DNA of 64,000 bases from JBBDMU01 sp040905685 (GTDB lineage Bacteria; Bacteroidota; Rhodothermia; Balneolales; Natronogracilivirgulaceae). The notes under the pieces were generated by a model that did no database searches, was not told the origin of the DNA, and saw only the letters and a list, made by a program, of their open reading frames with translations. Of this stretch, positions 27,364-36,234 are shown one piece after another. Where the stretch lies: the NCBI GenBank assembly GCA_040905685.1, contig JBBDRB010000086.1, positions 1 to 64,000 on the forward strand, written 5' to 3'. The position numbers and the translations under genes are program-made. Every line of letters starts with the position of its first letter. The stretch's first letter is position 1.

Positions 27364-27948
27364 ATGAAAGATTTATTTACTAAATCTGTAGTTAAAGCAA
27401 GAAAACTTATCGATGAGCATGAAGTTTATCGGGTAAATAAGGATGCGTGGCATAACTGTGATATTGATCAGTATGTGTGGGTTGATGACGTCACGGAAGA
27501 CAAGGTTGTGATGCAACAGATCTTTAAAGACGTGATCTCCACGCAAATTGAATTTTACTGCCCGTTGTGCAAATCCTATAATGCCGAATCGGAGTATTTA
27601 GCCACCGTGTTTACCAGTACCAAAACAAAATGGCTGGCGAATATGATCACCCATTACCGGCATTCACATACCGATTCCTGGGATAGAATCTGGGGTGCAG
27701 GAGGTTACGGTTATCATAATTTATCTCAAATAACCTATAGCATTGAGAAGGAAAGAATAAATAATATTTCAAAACGCCAGATCATCAAGAAAGCGTCCGA
27801 TTATCTTGTGCATCACAACATCAATGAAAATCATTTCAAAGCCCTGCACGGCACCGATAAAAAGACCTTTGTCTTAGCCGATAAAATATTAAATCAAAAG
27901 GCAGCTTCGGAAAATAAGCGTATTATCCCGGATTCATCCGGAGCTTAA
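27364..27948 (+). CDS. hypothetical protein with a C2H2-like zinc-binding motif
   Basis: 194 residues, not recognised. FYCPLC near residue 62 is followed at 33 residues by HYRHSH, a C2H2-like set of ligands; the surrounding text (TKTKWLANMITHYRHSHTD) resembles the helix of a zinc finger. The N-terminus is basic and helical (KSVVKARKLIDEHEVYRV). There is no signal peptide or membrane span. The gene is AT-rich relative to its neighbours and isolated by a terminator upstream, so recent acquisition is possible. The 298 bp after it (27949-28246) hold no gene or clear signal. Confidence 0.6.
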   Translation: MKDLFTKSVVKARKLIDEHEVYRVNKDAWHNCDIDQYVWVDDVTEDKVVMQQIFKDVISTQIEFYCPLCKSYNAESEYLATVFTSTKTKWLANMITHYRHSHTDSWDRIWGAGGYGYHNLSQITYSIEKERINNISKRQIIKKASDYLVHHNINENHFKALHGTDKKTFVLADKILNQKAASENKRIIPDSSGA

Positions 27949-28246
27949 CAATCCGTCAGCCGTCCCCCGGTTGTTTACATTGAGCCATATAATTACTGAA
28001 CTTGGTTTGTTTTTTAGTTATCTTGGGAATCTTAGGACTTCGAAGTACCCAAAGCAATACGGTTACTTCCTTTTCGGCATGCGCAGTTTAATATTATTTT
28101 TGCTTGCCGTATTACCTCAATGAGAGCCAGGTCTGAACCCGTACAGGGTCGGATATAAAATTTGCTTTACGTATTGGTTGCCCTTTGGATGTATAGCCAT
28201 GTAGGGCCAAAAGAGAGTTATTATTAATTTTTAATTTTAATATGAT

Positions 28247-29482
28247 TTGAAAGCTTATTTGGGATTTTTAAAAGAACATTATTACGCTGTTATATTCGGA
28301 GGATTACTGACATTTTTTTCAAGCTTTGGACAAACCTTTTTTATTTCGCTGTTTGTACCCGGCTTGCTGACTGCCTTTGCATTATCAAATTCAGCCTTCG
28401 GAACGTATTATGCCGCCGCTACAATTATTGCTTCCTTCTTTTTGCTGCGTTTCGGCCATGTAATTGACGAACGGCCAATCCGGCCCTTTACCTATAAGAC
28501 GATTTTTTTACTGGCCGGAGCCTGTTTATTCTTAGGTCTTGCCGTTCACCCTTCCATGGTTTTTATAGCGTTAATCGGTTTGCGGCTGGGCGGACAAAGC
28601 CTGATGAGCCATATTAGTCAGAGTGTGATGTCACGGCATTTTGAAAAAGACCGCGGCAAAGCCCTGAGCCTGACTTCATTGGGATATTCACTGGGGGAGA
28701 TCATCTTTCCCTTGGCTATCGCTCTAATATTGACGCTGACCGATTGGAGATTTGCGCTGTTTGCTTCTACGGCCATGCTGCTTCTGATCTTGTTGCCTGT
28801 GTTAAGTCTACTGAAACTGGAAGAATACGATGTTGAGCAGCTTTCCGACCAGCCGTCAAAAGGTCCGGAATGGCATTACTTTATCGAGATCCTAAGGGAA
28901 AAATCGTTTTGGTATATCGCCCTGCCATCCTTCATGGTTCCGTTTATGACAACAGGGCTGTTTTTTTACCAGTATGTTCTGGCCGAGGCCCGGGGCTGGC
29001 CCCTGGAATGGTATGCCTTGTGCTTTGCCGGCTATGCAGGGATGAGAATGCTCTTCTCTTTCTACGGAGGTATTCTGAACGACCGGTTTACGGCCCGTGA
29101 GCTTTTCCCTTATCTACTCATTCCACTTATAGCCGGATTATTTTCACTGGCCTGGGTTCCGGGTGACTATGCCGCCCTGTTGTTCCTGTTATTAACCGGG
29201 GTTACCATAGGCATGAGCAGCGTAGTGAAAATAGCCCTCATTGCCGAGATCTATGGGACACAAAAAATTGGTCAGGTTAAAAGCCTGTTCACCGTAGGCA
29301 TGGTGATTTTTTCAGCCTTCGGACCCATGGTTGTCGGTTTCCTGCTGGATGCCGGAACGACGTTTTCCCAAATAGCCTGGGGCAGCGGATTGGTATTAAC
29401 GCTTATTATGATCAACACGTTCATTACTGCCGGGGATACCTGGTTTGCCAGACGTTTTAGCTGGAACACCCAATATCAGTGA
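28247..29482 (+). CDS. MFS transporter
   Basis: 411 residues with twelve predicted membrane helices and a large central loop (about 195-215). The motif after helix 2 reads GHVIDERPIRP, the MFS loop 2-3 region; helix 5 has SLGYSLGEIIFPL. The substrate is unknown; the overall look is that of monocarboxylate/oxalate-type permeases. The start is TTG at 28247; an ATG 5 bp upstream is in another frame and stops after two codons, so TTG is accepted, though a small sequencing or natural indel is conceivable. The 3' end overlaps the convergent macrodomain gene by 7 bp. Confidence 0.8.
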   Translation: MKAYLGFLKEHYYAVIFGGLLTFFSSFGQTFFISLFVPGLLTAFALSNSAFGTYYAAATIIASFFLLRFGHVIDERPIRPFTYKTIFLLAGACLFLGLAVHPSMVFIALIGLRLGGQSLMSHISQSVMSRHFEKDRGKALSLTSLGYSLGEIIFPLAIALILTLTDWRFALFASTAMLLLILLPVLSLLKLEEYDVEQLSDQPSKGPEWHYFIEILREKSFWYIALPSFMVPFMTTGLFFYQYVLAEARGWPLEWYALCFAGYAGMRMLFSFYGGILNDRFTARELFPYLLIPLIAGLFSLAWVPGDYAALLFLLLTGVTIGMSSVVKIALIAEIYGTQKIGQVKSLFTVGMVIFSAFGPMVVGFLLDAGTTFSQIAWGSGLVLTLIMINTFITAGDTWFARRFSWNTQYQ

Positions 29483-30006
29483 ATGCTCTCCAGAACGGTC
29501 TCAAATACGTGAAGGTCGTCATCGGTGTGCAGCACCATTCGGATTTGCCGGATATGAGCAAGCTCCGGGGCCATTTCCTTTATGGTATGCATAGTTATTT
29601 CAGCGGCGGGTTTTAGAGGGTATCCAAAAGCACCGGTTGATATAGCCGGAAAAGCTATGGAATCTATGATGTTTTGATTTGCAATGTTTAATGCATTGCG
29701 ATAGCAGCGGGCCAATAGCTCAGCCTCCGGCTTATCTCTCCCATAGACCGGCCCGAGGCAATGTATGACATGCTGGTTGGGGAGCTTATGAGCCCCGGTG
29801 ATAACGGCTTCTCCCGGCTTTATTGGTGCCATAGACCGGCATTCCTCTTCCAGGCCGGGTCCGGCGGCCCTGTGAATAGCCCCGGCCACACCTCCGCCGA
29901 TGCGCAATTCGGCATTGGCCGCATTAACAATGGCTTTGAACCCGGGCTGGCTGGCAATATTACCCCGTACGGCTTCAACATCAATATGGTGTATCTTCTT
30001 TTCCAT
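29476..30006 (-). CDS. macrodomain protein (ADP-ribose binding/hydrolase)
   Basis: 176 residues from ATG 30004-30006 (MEKKIHHIDV). An in-frame ATG at 30096 would overlap the neighbour and adds 30 atypical residues. The macrodomain motifs are intact: AIVNAANAELRIGGGVAGAIHRAAG and PAISTGAFGYPLKPAAE. Such proteins remove or bind ADP-ribose, or hydrolyse O-acetyl-ADP-ribose. Downstream of the Nramp gene on the same strand. Confidence 0.88.
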   Translation of the reverse strand: MEKKIHHIDVEAVRGNIASQPGFKAIVNAANAELRIGGGVAGAIHRAAGPGLEEECRSMAPIKPGEAVITGAHKLPNQHVIHCLGPVYGRDKPEAELLARCYRNALNIANQNIIDSIAFPAISTGAFGYPLKPAAEITMHTIKEMAPELAHIRQIRMVLHTDDDLHVFETVLESIH

Positions 30007-30073
30007 TGCTGTTCCATGAATAATGTGCAATGTGTACGTTTGCCAACGGCGGGTATTTTGACGTAGAAAAATT

Positions 30074-31360
30074 TTAACCGAATCCGATGATGGCAAAATA
30101 GGTAGTCACAAAGGAAAAGAGAATAACGGCGATTAAGCCTATATTCCATTTTTTTGAAGGCATATGATCTTCCCCCATCAACGCTTTCTTGTTCAGCAGA
30201 TAAAAAACCGGAATAGCAATAGCCGGCAGGATCGTTGCCTGGAAGGCCTGAGAGAGGACCATAAGGACGGGGGGCGTCTGCTCCAGGAAGACGGATCCAA
30301 ATGCGAAGAGCAATCCTATGAAAATTAGGGTCCTGAACAGGGTCGACTGGATATCGCGTTTCCATCCCATAAAATCGGCAACAAGCCAGGGAGCGATCAG
30401 CACGATTGGGAAAATAGTCGACAAGCCGGCCCCGGAGATCCCAATGATCAGCAAAAATGCAGCCGCTTCTCCACCCAGGGGCTCAAGGAGCCTGATCATC
30501 TCAAGTGTAGTCTCCATGGTCAGGCCCATGACGTGCAGTGTCCCTGCTCCCACGGCCATAACCACGGCGCTCAAAAAGACCATAACAAAAACCGAGACCA
30601 ATGCATCGCGCTTCTCATGCTTCAGATGCCTGATCGTCCAGCCTTTTTCCGCCACTACCGTGCTGCGGATGATAAAAACAGCGGCCGAACAAGTAGTACC
30701 GGCCATTGCGGCAACAAGGCGGTAAGCCCCCGGCGTGTCGGGAATGCCCGGCACCATGCCTGCAACGATGGCTGAATAGGACGGGGCGATCATGAACAGA
30801 ACAACCACGAAACAAAATACCATCAGGATAACGAAAGCCGTCAAAATCCTTTCGAAGAGCTTGTACCGGCCATACCATAAGGTGAAAAATATAATTATGC
30901 TCAGGGCCAGTATGATCCATCCGGTTTCAACCACCAGAGCCCCACCTGCAGAAGCAAGACGAAAGCCTTCCTGGATCAACTCAGAAACAATACCCATGAC
31001 CCCTATCAGAGCCAGCAGTTCACCCAGGATCAGGGCCGCCATAATGTATAGGGCCACCATGTTCCCCACAACGGGTATTTCATTCCTGAAATTAAAAAGA
31101 GCCGTATTTCCCGTAACCAGGGTCAGGTGACCGAATGCCACCATGGCAATGTAGGTGAATACGCCGGAGATGATGATGGCCCAAAGCAGGGTCATGCCGT
31201 ATTGCGCCCCGGCCATTCCCATGGTGGTTACGCTGCCGGTCCCGATATTATAACCAATTAAAAACAAGCCCGGACCCACAGCGCTGAGCGCAATAAGGAT
31301 TTTCTTTTTTATTTTTTCCGCCCTGTTTGCTTTAGTCAGAACATCATTTTGCTGATTCAT
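30074..31360 (-). CDS. Nramp-related metal transporter with altered metal-site motifs
   Basis: 428 residues with eleven predicted helices in Nramp arrangement. The helix-1 motif, which in manganese/iron Nramps is DPGN, reads GPGLFLIGYNIGTGS here, and helix 6 has AGTTCSAAVF in place of the GATVMPHN-type motif. Key metal ligands (Asp, Asn, Met) are therefore missing, so the substrate may not be Mn or Fe; Nramp-related carriers with changed sites move Mg, Al or unknown substrates. It starts 47 bp after the amidohydrolase gene ends and may share its transcript. Confidence 0.75.
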   Translation of the reverse strand: MNQQNDVLTKANRAEKIKKKILIALSAVGPGLFLIGYNIGTGSVTTMGMAGAQYGMTLLWAIIISGVFTYIAMVAFGHLTLVTGNTALFNFRNEIPVVGNMVALYIMAALILGELLALIGVMGIVSELIQEGFRLASAGGALVVETGWIILALSIIIFFTLWYGRYKLFERILTAFVILMVFCFVVVLFMIAPSYSAIVAGMVPGIPDTPGAYRLVAAMAGTTCSAAVFIIRSTVVAEKGWTIRHLKHEKRDALVSVFVMVFLSAVVMAVGAGTLHVMGLTMETTLEMIRLLEPLGGEAAAFLLIIGISGAGLSTIFPIVLIAPWLVADFMGWKRDIQSTLFRTLIFIGLLFAFGSVFLEQTPPVLMVLSQAFQATILPAIAIPVFYLLNKKALMGEDHMPSKKWNIGLIAVILFSFVTTYFAIIGFG

Positions 31361-31407
31361 TAACCGGTTCCTTTTTCCATATTGTTTTTGGTACTATTCG
31401 AAGATAA

Positions 31408-32625
31408 CTAGCTCCAGTTCATCACCTTTCTGGCATTGCCCCGGTAGAGCGACTCCAATATCGCATCCGGCAAATCCAGCCCGTAATAGGGCCACCAAAC
31501 ACGACCGGCCATGTATTCATCATCGCTTTCAAGCAGCCGCCACCAGGCCTGGTACATGCTCTTCTGCATGCCCATATCGGTGCCGAATAAAACCCGGTCA
31601 GCATATGCTGCAAGAAATTTCGCAATTGCCCTGGGGGTGCGTCCGGCCTCATAATCTCTGGCTGAAATATCCAGATACAAGTTAGGGAATTGATCGAGCG
31701 CAGCGCTTAACATCGGCAGATCGTGTCCCTGATTGCTCAGATGACAGGCAATAAACGTGGTAGCCGGATGCTTACCCACGGTCCGGTCTCGACGAATGAG
31801 TAACTCCTGATGGGATAATATATCGTCCCCGTGAAGATTAAAATGCTGATAGTCGGGGGTACGCTCCTGATAAACGTCCAGGGGCTGCCAGGCCGAAGGG
31901 TGATCGGCTATGTGCATATTCACCGGCAGATTCAGTTCCGCACATTTATCCCAGAAGGCATCCAAACGCGGATCATCGAAGTGCAGTCTTTCATCCCGGG
32001 CCAGTTCCGGGTCCATGGTCAGCCCCAGACCTTTATCGGTCAGTTCACCCACACCCCGCGCCCCTTTTTGGTAACACCGTTCCAGTTCCGCCACGGCCCG
32101 TTCCGGATAGTCCCGACTCCGGATATCGGAAGTCTCCAATCCGCAGTAGAGTTGAAAGCGGTCGGGATACGACCCTAAATACAGCTCGGCCAGCCTGTCG
32201 AACTCCTCTCCGGTGGCTACGGTCATGAGCACCGAGAGCTCTACGCCCACGTCATCCATTGTTTTGACCCATTCTGCCAGCACCTCGCGTGCAGAGCCTT
32301 CGGCCCATTCCGGATAATTATGGATATGGGCATCAATAACCGGAAAGCGGGCTTTCGGAACTACCGTTTCCGGTACAACTACCGATGATTTTGGAGCATA
32401 ATCCTTTAGCAGGATTTCATCCATTGCCCCCGGCCTGGGATCCACACCGGGTCCGCCCCATTCTCCATACTTCACCTTTTGCCATTCCGGATCCGTTTGC
32501 CAGTTTGTAGCCGGTGCAATTCTGTTCGTCGAATCAGAAGCACATCCCCGCGTCAGGCTCGCCCCGGCGATCCCGAATCCTGCCAGACCAGACAGTTTCA
32601 GGAAATCTCTTCGGTTCTTCTTCAT
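31408..32625 (-). CDS. amidohydrolase-family protein (Amidohydro_2), Tat-exported
   Basis: 405 residues with a twin-arginine-type signal (RRDFLKLSGLAGFGIAGASL, then a Cys). The TIM-barrel amidohydrolase_2 core shows VIDAHIHN (metal HxH), NMHIADH, FIACHLSNQG and FGTDMGM. Members include decarboxylases and lactonases; the reaction is not fixed by sequence. Close to polysaccharide-degradation genes and transcribed on the same strand, so sugar-lactone or uronate-derived substrates are possible. Confidence 0.8.
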   Translation of the reverse strand: MKKNRRDFLKLSGLAGFGIAGASLTRGCASDSTNRIAPATNWQTDPEWQKVKYGEWGGPGVDPRPGAMDEILLKDYAPKSSVVVPETVVPKARFPVIDAHIHNYPEWAEGSAREVLAEWVKTMDDVGVELSVLMTVATGEEFDRLAELYLGSYPDRFQLYCGLETSDIRSRDYPERAVAELERCYQKGARGVGELTDKGLGLTMDPELARDERLHFDDPRLDAFWDKCAELNLPVNMHIADHPSAWQPLDVYQERTPDYQHFNLHGDDILSHQELLIRRDRTVGKHPATTFIACHLSNQGHDLPMLSAALDQFPNLYLDISARDYEAGRTPRAIAKFLAAYADRVLFGTDMGMQKSMYQAWWRLLESDDEYMAGRVWWPYYGLDLPDAILESLYRGNARKVMNWS

Positions 32626-32734
32626 GATATGGGGATTAGTTGGTTCATCACACAGGCCACGTCAGGAATGTATAAACTTTTTAATTGTTTTGGAAACGAA
32701 ACTTATGCCGCGAACGGCATGGGTTAGGATGAGG

Positions 32735-33949
32735 TTACATTCCCTGAGTAACCAATAAGCTCCAATGGGTTTTCACCCTTTCAAAAAACAATTCTTCCCA
32801 CAGGGTTTTATATTCTTCATTATCATAGATACCGGCAGCTCTGTGAATCAACAGGCCCAGATTATTTTCCGATTGGGTCCAATCGCTTATCTGTTCATAG
32901 GGCCAGTCTTCTTCTCTGTCTATATAGTCAATTAGATAATCCAGTGCTTTGGGCAGGGAGCCTTCATCCGGATTTTCATAGTTAAAGATGTCTACTCCGG
33001 CCTTCAGACCGATCTCACCGGCATCAAAGAAATTCCGCAGGTTGCTAACGGAATAGCTATGGGCCCGGGTTCTGGATAGTTCCGCAGGCTGGCGTCCGTC
33101 TGACTCGATCATGGGATCGATTCGCCGTTGGGGTATCTCCCGTGCTTTACGGGCAACGTATTCATCATTGCCGATAAAATACGCGATACCGCTGGCCTGA
33201 GCATCAAAGGCCACTGAATGGTTATTTGGATGTTCCTCTTCGTCTTTCCCGAATTGGCTTTCGGTCAACCAGGTAAAATAATCCCCAAACCATGTCCTGA
33301 TGTCCTCTAATTCGTCTCCTGATAGTTTGTTGGAGGTTTCCAGTACGGAGATGGCATCAACCAAGACATGAAAAGCTCTGGTGTCGATAATCCCAATGCC
33401 GCGGCCTTCTGTTCGGCCGGGAATGGATTGCCCGTATTTCAAATGGGGATTCATTAGCGTTTCAGGATCAAGAAACCAAACTCTCAATAACCCGGCCGCC
33501 TTCTCTGCATATTCGCTCTGTCCTGAAAAAAACCAGGCCAGGGTTAATGTGCGAACGTCATTGACCAATCCACCCACCTGAGGCCGGTCCAGGTTATCCC
33601 TTTCCGGATTAACCTCGCCATCGCGGCGTATGTAGGGCAAACCATCGGACTTTTCCGGGTCAGGCCACCAGTATGGTCCCATGCTCATATAATCATTCTT
33701 GGAACCACTTGGAGGAACCATCTTCTTAAAAGTAACGGAATAAACACCCTTTTTAAGGGCCGTTTCCGCATCAGCAATCAATTTTTGGTAAGCCGGCTGG
33801 AAAGTCTGATCCCCCGTATCCAGTTTATCCTTTACCTGGATCATCCAGTCATAATTCCAGCCACCAAGGCGCGGAATTTCTGAGGCTTTCGCATCGTTGG
33901 TGAAAAGTAGGATTAGGAAAGTTATTAAAAACAGGTACCGTACTTTCAT
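32735..33949 (-). CDS. alginate lyase family protein (possibly PL38-like)
   Basis: 404 residues with a Sec signal (LFLITFLILLFTNDAKA). An (alpha/alpha) toroid lyase pattern is visible: SMGPYWWPDP, GLPYIRRDGEVNPE, the catalytic-region NNHSVAFDAQASGIAYF, and ELSRTRAHSYS. It should cleave uronic-acid polysaccharides (alginate or glucuronan type) by beta-elimination in the periplasm. This enzyme is the strongest clue to the substrate of the nearby SusC/D system. Confidence 0.8.
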   Translation of the reverse strand: MKVRYLFLITFLILLFTNDAKASEIPRLGGWNYDWMIQVKDKLDTGDQTFQPAYQKLIADAETALKKGVYSVTFKKMVPPSGSKNDYMSMGPYWWPDPEKSDGLPYIRRDGEVNPERDNLDRPQVGGLVNDVRTLTLAWFFSGQSEYAEKAAGLLRVWFLDPETLMNPHLKYGQSIPGRTEGRGIGIIDTRAFHVLVDAISVLETSNKLSGDELEDIRTWFGDYFTWLTESQFGKDEEEHPNNHSVAFDAQASGIAYFIGNDEYVARKAREIPQRRIDPMIESDGRQPAELSRTRAHSYSVSNLRNFFDAGEIGLKAGVDIFNYENPDEGSLPKALDYLIDYIDREEDWPYEQISDWTQSENNLGLLIHRAAGIYDNEEYKTLWEELFFERVKTHWSLLVTQGM

Positions 33950-34035
33950 ATAAATTTATTTTAGAGCATCACTGGAAGACCGTGAAGCGCTGGTTTAAAT
34001 TAGCTACAGATGAACCTACTTAATTTTTATACCAT

Positions 34036-34851
34036 TTATTGGTCTTTAATGGGATTAATATACGTAAAGGGTCTTGGCTCGTTTTGAAGGATCACGTATA
34101 ATACCAAGGGAAGCATTCCGTGGGGCAGCCGTATCAGGACATCGGGAAGGGCGCCAAATCCATAATTGACTATTCGCAGAAAACAGGTAAAAAATCCCCA
34201 GAAAGCCATCCATAAAACAGCCATGCGGGATCGAAATAGAAGCAAGGCTATGGCTGAACCTATATCGACAATTCCAACCACGAGAAGCATTTGTTCAACC
34301 AGTGACTGGGAGGCTCTCCATCCGATCGTTTTTCCCGCCAGGCCGATGGTCATGTCAATAAACCAGGGATGGGCCCAGATGGCCTCCAGGCCATGGATGG
34401 TAAAGGTCATGCAGGTGGCGGCAATCAATACCCATTTGACAAATTGGTCTGTCATCTGCGGATGCCGGGTTTTCAAAAATCCGCTGAAAACGAACAAAAA
34501 AGCCAGGGGGGTGGCCAGGCGCATGGCATAAGCCGCAAAAGCATAATCGCTGAACGGATACCCTCCCTGATCGACCTCGGCCCAAACCAGCGTGACGGTA
34601 AACAGGATAAGAAATCCGGCCGCCCATAGCCGTGATCTTTGAAAAAACAGGCCTGCTACCGCCAACAAAACCAGTCCGGCGTTAATCTGTTCGATCAGGC
34701 CGGCCCTGTCGTGATCCACTCCATAGTTCATGAACAGTACCGAGCCGATTGGAGATACTTTCAGCCATGAAAGGTAAGAAATCCCCATTCCCAGACACAC
34801 CGTCGCCGCAAGCAACAACTTTTTTGTGTGATCAGCATAGATCATAAGCAC
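34036..34851 (-). CDS. hypothetical integral membrane protein
   Basis: 271 residues with about eight hydrophobic segments (LLAATVCLGMGISYLSW; AGLVLLAVAGLFF; LATPLAFLFVFSGFL; LVEQMLLVVGIVDIGSAIALLLF). Two Met codons (34851, 34845) could start it. No family recognised; no transporter or enzyme motif visible. It lies between the lyase and metallophosphoesterase genes, same strand, spacer 35 bp from the latter, so a joint transcript is likely. Confidence 0.65.
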   Translation of the reverse strand: MLMIYADHTKKLLLAATVCLGMGISYLSWLKVSPIGSVLFMNYGVDHDRAGLIEQINAGLVLLAVAGLFFQRSRLWAAGFLILFTVTLVWAEVDQGGYPFSDYAFAAYAMRLATPLAFLFVFSGFLKTRHPQMTDQFVKWVLIAATCMTFTIHGLEAIWAHPWFIDMTIGLAGKTIGWRASQSLVEQMLLVVGIVDIGSAIALLLFRSRMAVLWMAFWGFFTCFLRIVNYGFGALPDVLIRLPHGMLPLVLYVILQNEPRPFTYINPIKDQ

Positions 34852-34886
34852 GGTTTGTTACCGGTAGCGGCCCAGGCAGGGGTCAG

Positions 34887-36194
34887 CTAGTCTCTGTTTC
34901 TGGGGTACACGGTATGCTCATCCAAAACCTTGCCGTCCATTCCAATGGCTTTCAGGTTAAGCGACCCGGAGTCTACATCCAGCAGCCAGACATGATGGAC
35001 CGATTCGGTATAGCCCGGCTCTTCCAGAAACCAGCGGTTTGCATCGGGATTTCGCTGAGGCACGCCCAGCCCTCCTTCACCGACATAGACGGTTCCGTCT
35101 TCAGCCGCCTGCATATTTTTAATCGGAATCGTCCTTTTCAGGGAGTGCCCATCCGACTCGAGAGCAAGGTCCAAACTGAACTTGTCAAAAACGGGCAACC
35201 AATTCTCCCGTATACGCTGGAAGTCGGGCCGGTTGTAATCTTTCACGGCCGGAAAAGCGGGACGATGGTATTGAGCCATCACCCAGCGTTTGGCAGAATT
35301 ACCGTTGGTAACGGCCTCGAGTTCTTTTTCCAGCCATTCCAGCTGATCACCGGCTACACTGATTTCGCTATTTAACGTAAGTAGGGCGGTTTTACCAATT
35401 TCGGTCGTGTAATAATAATGCTCCAGATTACCGCCCAACCAGAAATTTTCCTGAAATCCAACTTGCATATCGTGATTGCCACGGGCCACGATAAAAGGCA
35501 GCAAGCGGTTATCAGAAGTTTTAAGGAGTTCGTTGTCCTCAAACCACCAATACAGATGCCTCCAGTCGGCGGTCGTTCCCCAATCGGCACCATGGGCCAG
35601 GGCCAGAATATCAGGATTCTCTTCGAGCAACTGAACCAGGAGCCTGTTCATGTTCTGGCGGTCAACGTGCGGGGTACGCCCTGCATACCTCGGGTTATCA
35701 CCACCCAGTCGGGAGTCGCCACCCGAAAGCAGTTTAAAATCCTGGTCATCGCCCGGCGCTGTTAGGAAATAGTATTCCTCGGAAACATTCCCCTCGCTTT
35801 CCACCACGAAATAATAACGTGTCGATGGCTGCAATCCATCGATCCGGACATGGTTATACCATGCGGAAGGAACGCCTTCCGTGTTATCCATATCTTTCAT
35901 GGTGATGGGGCCATGAAGGTCCGACGGGGTGCTGAAAGCATACTCGCCCAAGTTTCCCGAATGGCTTTCCGTATCATAATAAATATGATTACCGGAGGAG
36001 GTTACCATGGTCGTCCAGGAAATAATGGCCTGTTCAGCAGGCGTTTCGGTCCAGATAACCCGAACGTGACGGGGTTCGGGAACTTCATCTATACCCTCCG
36101 AGGCGATGGCTAGATGTTGAATGCCACTGGTAAAGAAGATGCCTATAGCCAGTATGGCTATAGGTATCAATGCGTTTAGTTTTATCATGTTCAA
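34887..36194 (-). CDS. secreted metallophosphoesterase, purple acid phosphatase-like
   Basis: 435 residues with an N-terminal signal segment. An N-terminal Fn3/PAP-like domain (PRHVRVIWTETPAEQAIISWTT; VRIDGLQPSTRYYFVV) precedes a calcineurin-like domain with GGDSRLGG, HGADWG, ARGNHD and MAQYHRPAF. The late metal motif normally GHxH reads DGHSLK, so one ligand may be changed. It should hydrolyse phosphate esters outside the cytoplasm. Encoded 40 bp after susD on the same strand, as an accessory enzyme of the polysaccharide locus. Confidence 0.8.
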   Translation of the reverse strand: MNMIKLNALIPIAILAIGIFFTSGIQHLAIASEGIDEVPEPRHVRVIWTETPAEQAIISWTTMVTSSGNHIYYDTESHSGNLGEYAFSTPSDLHGPITMKDMDNTEGVPSAWYNHVRIDGLQPSTRYYFVVESEGNVSEEYYFLTAPGDDQDFKLLSGGDSRLGGDNPRYAGRTPHVDRQNMNRLLVQLLEENPDILALAHGADWGTTADWRHLYWWFEDNELLKTSDNRLLPFIVARGNHDMQVGFQENFWLGGNLEHYYYTTEIGKTALLTLNSEISVAGDQLEWLEKELEAVTNGNSAKRWVMAQYHRPAFPAVKDYNRPDFQRIRENWLPVFDKFSLDLALESDGHSLKRTIPIKNMQAAEDGTVYVGEGGLGVPQRNPDANRWFLEEPGYTESVHHVWLLDVDSGSLNLKAIGMDGKVLDEHTVYPRNRD

Positions 36195-36234
36195 TTTTAT
36201 GTAGGCTTTTATTATTAGAACTTAATTTAGCTTT

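Noticed and set aside
28242..28250. ATG at 28242 as start of the MFS gene
   Set aside because: It is out of frame and meets TGA after two codons. The TTG at 28247 gives the expected N-terminus, though an indel cannot be excluded.
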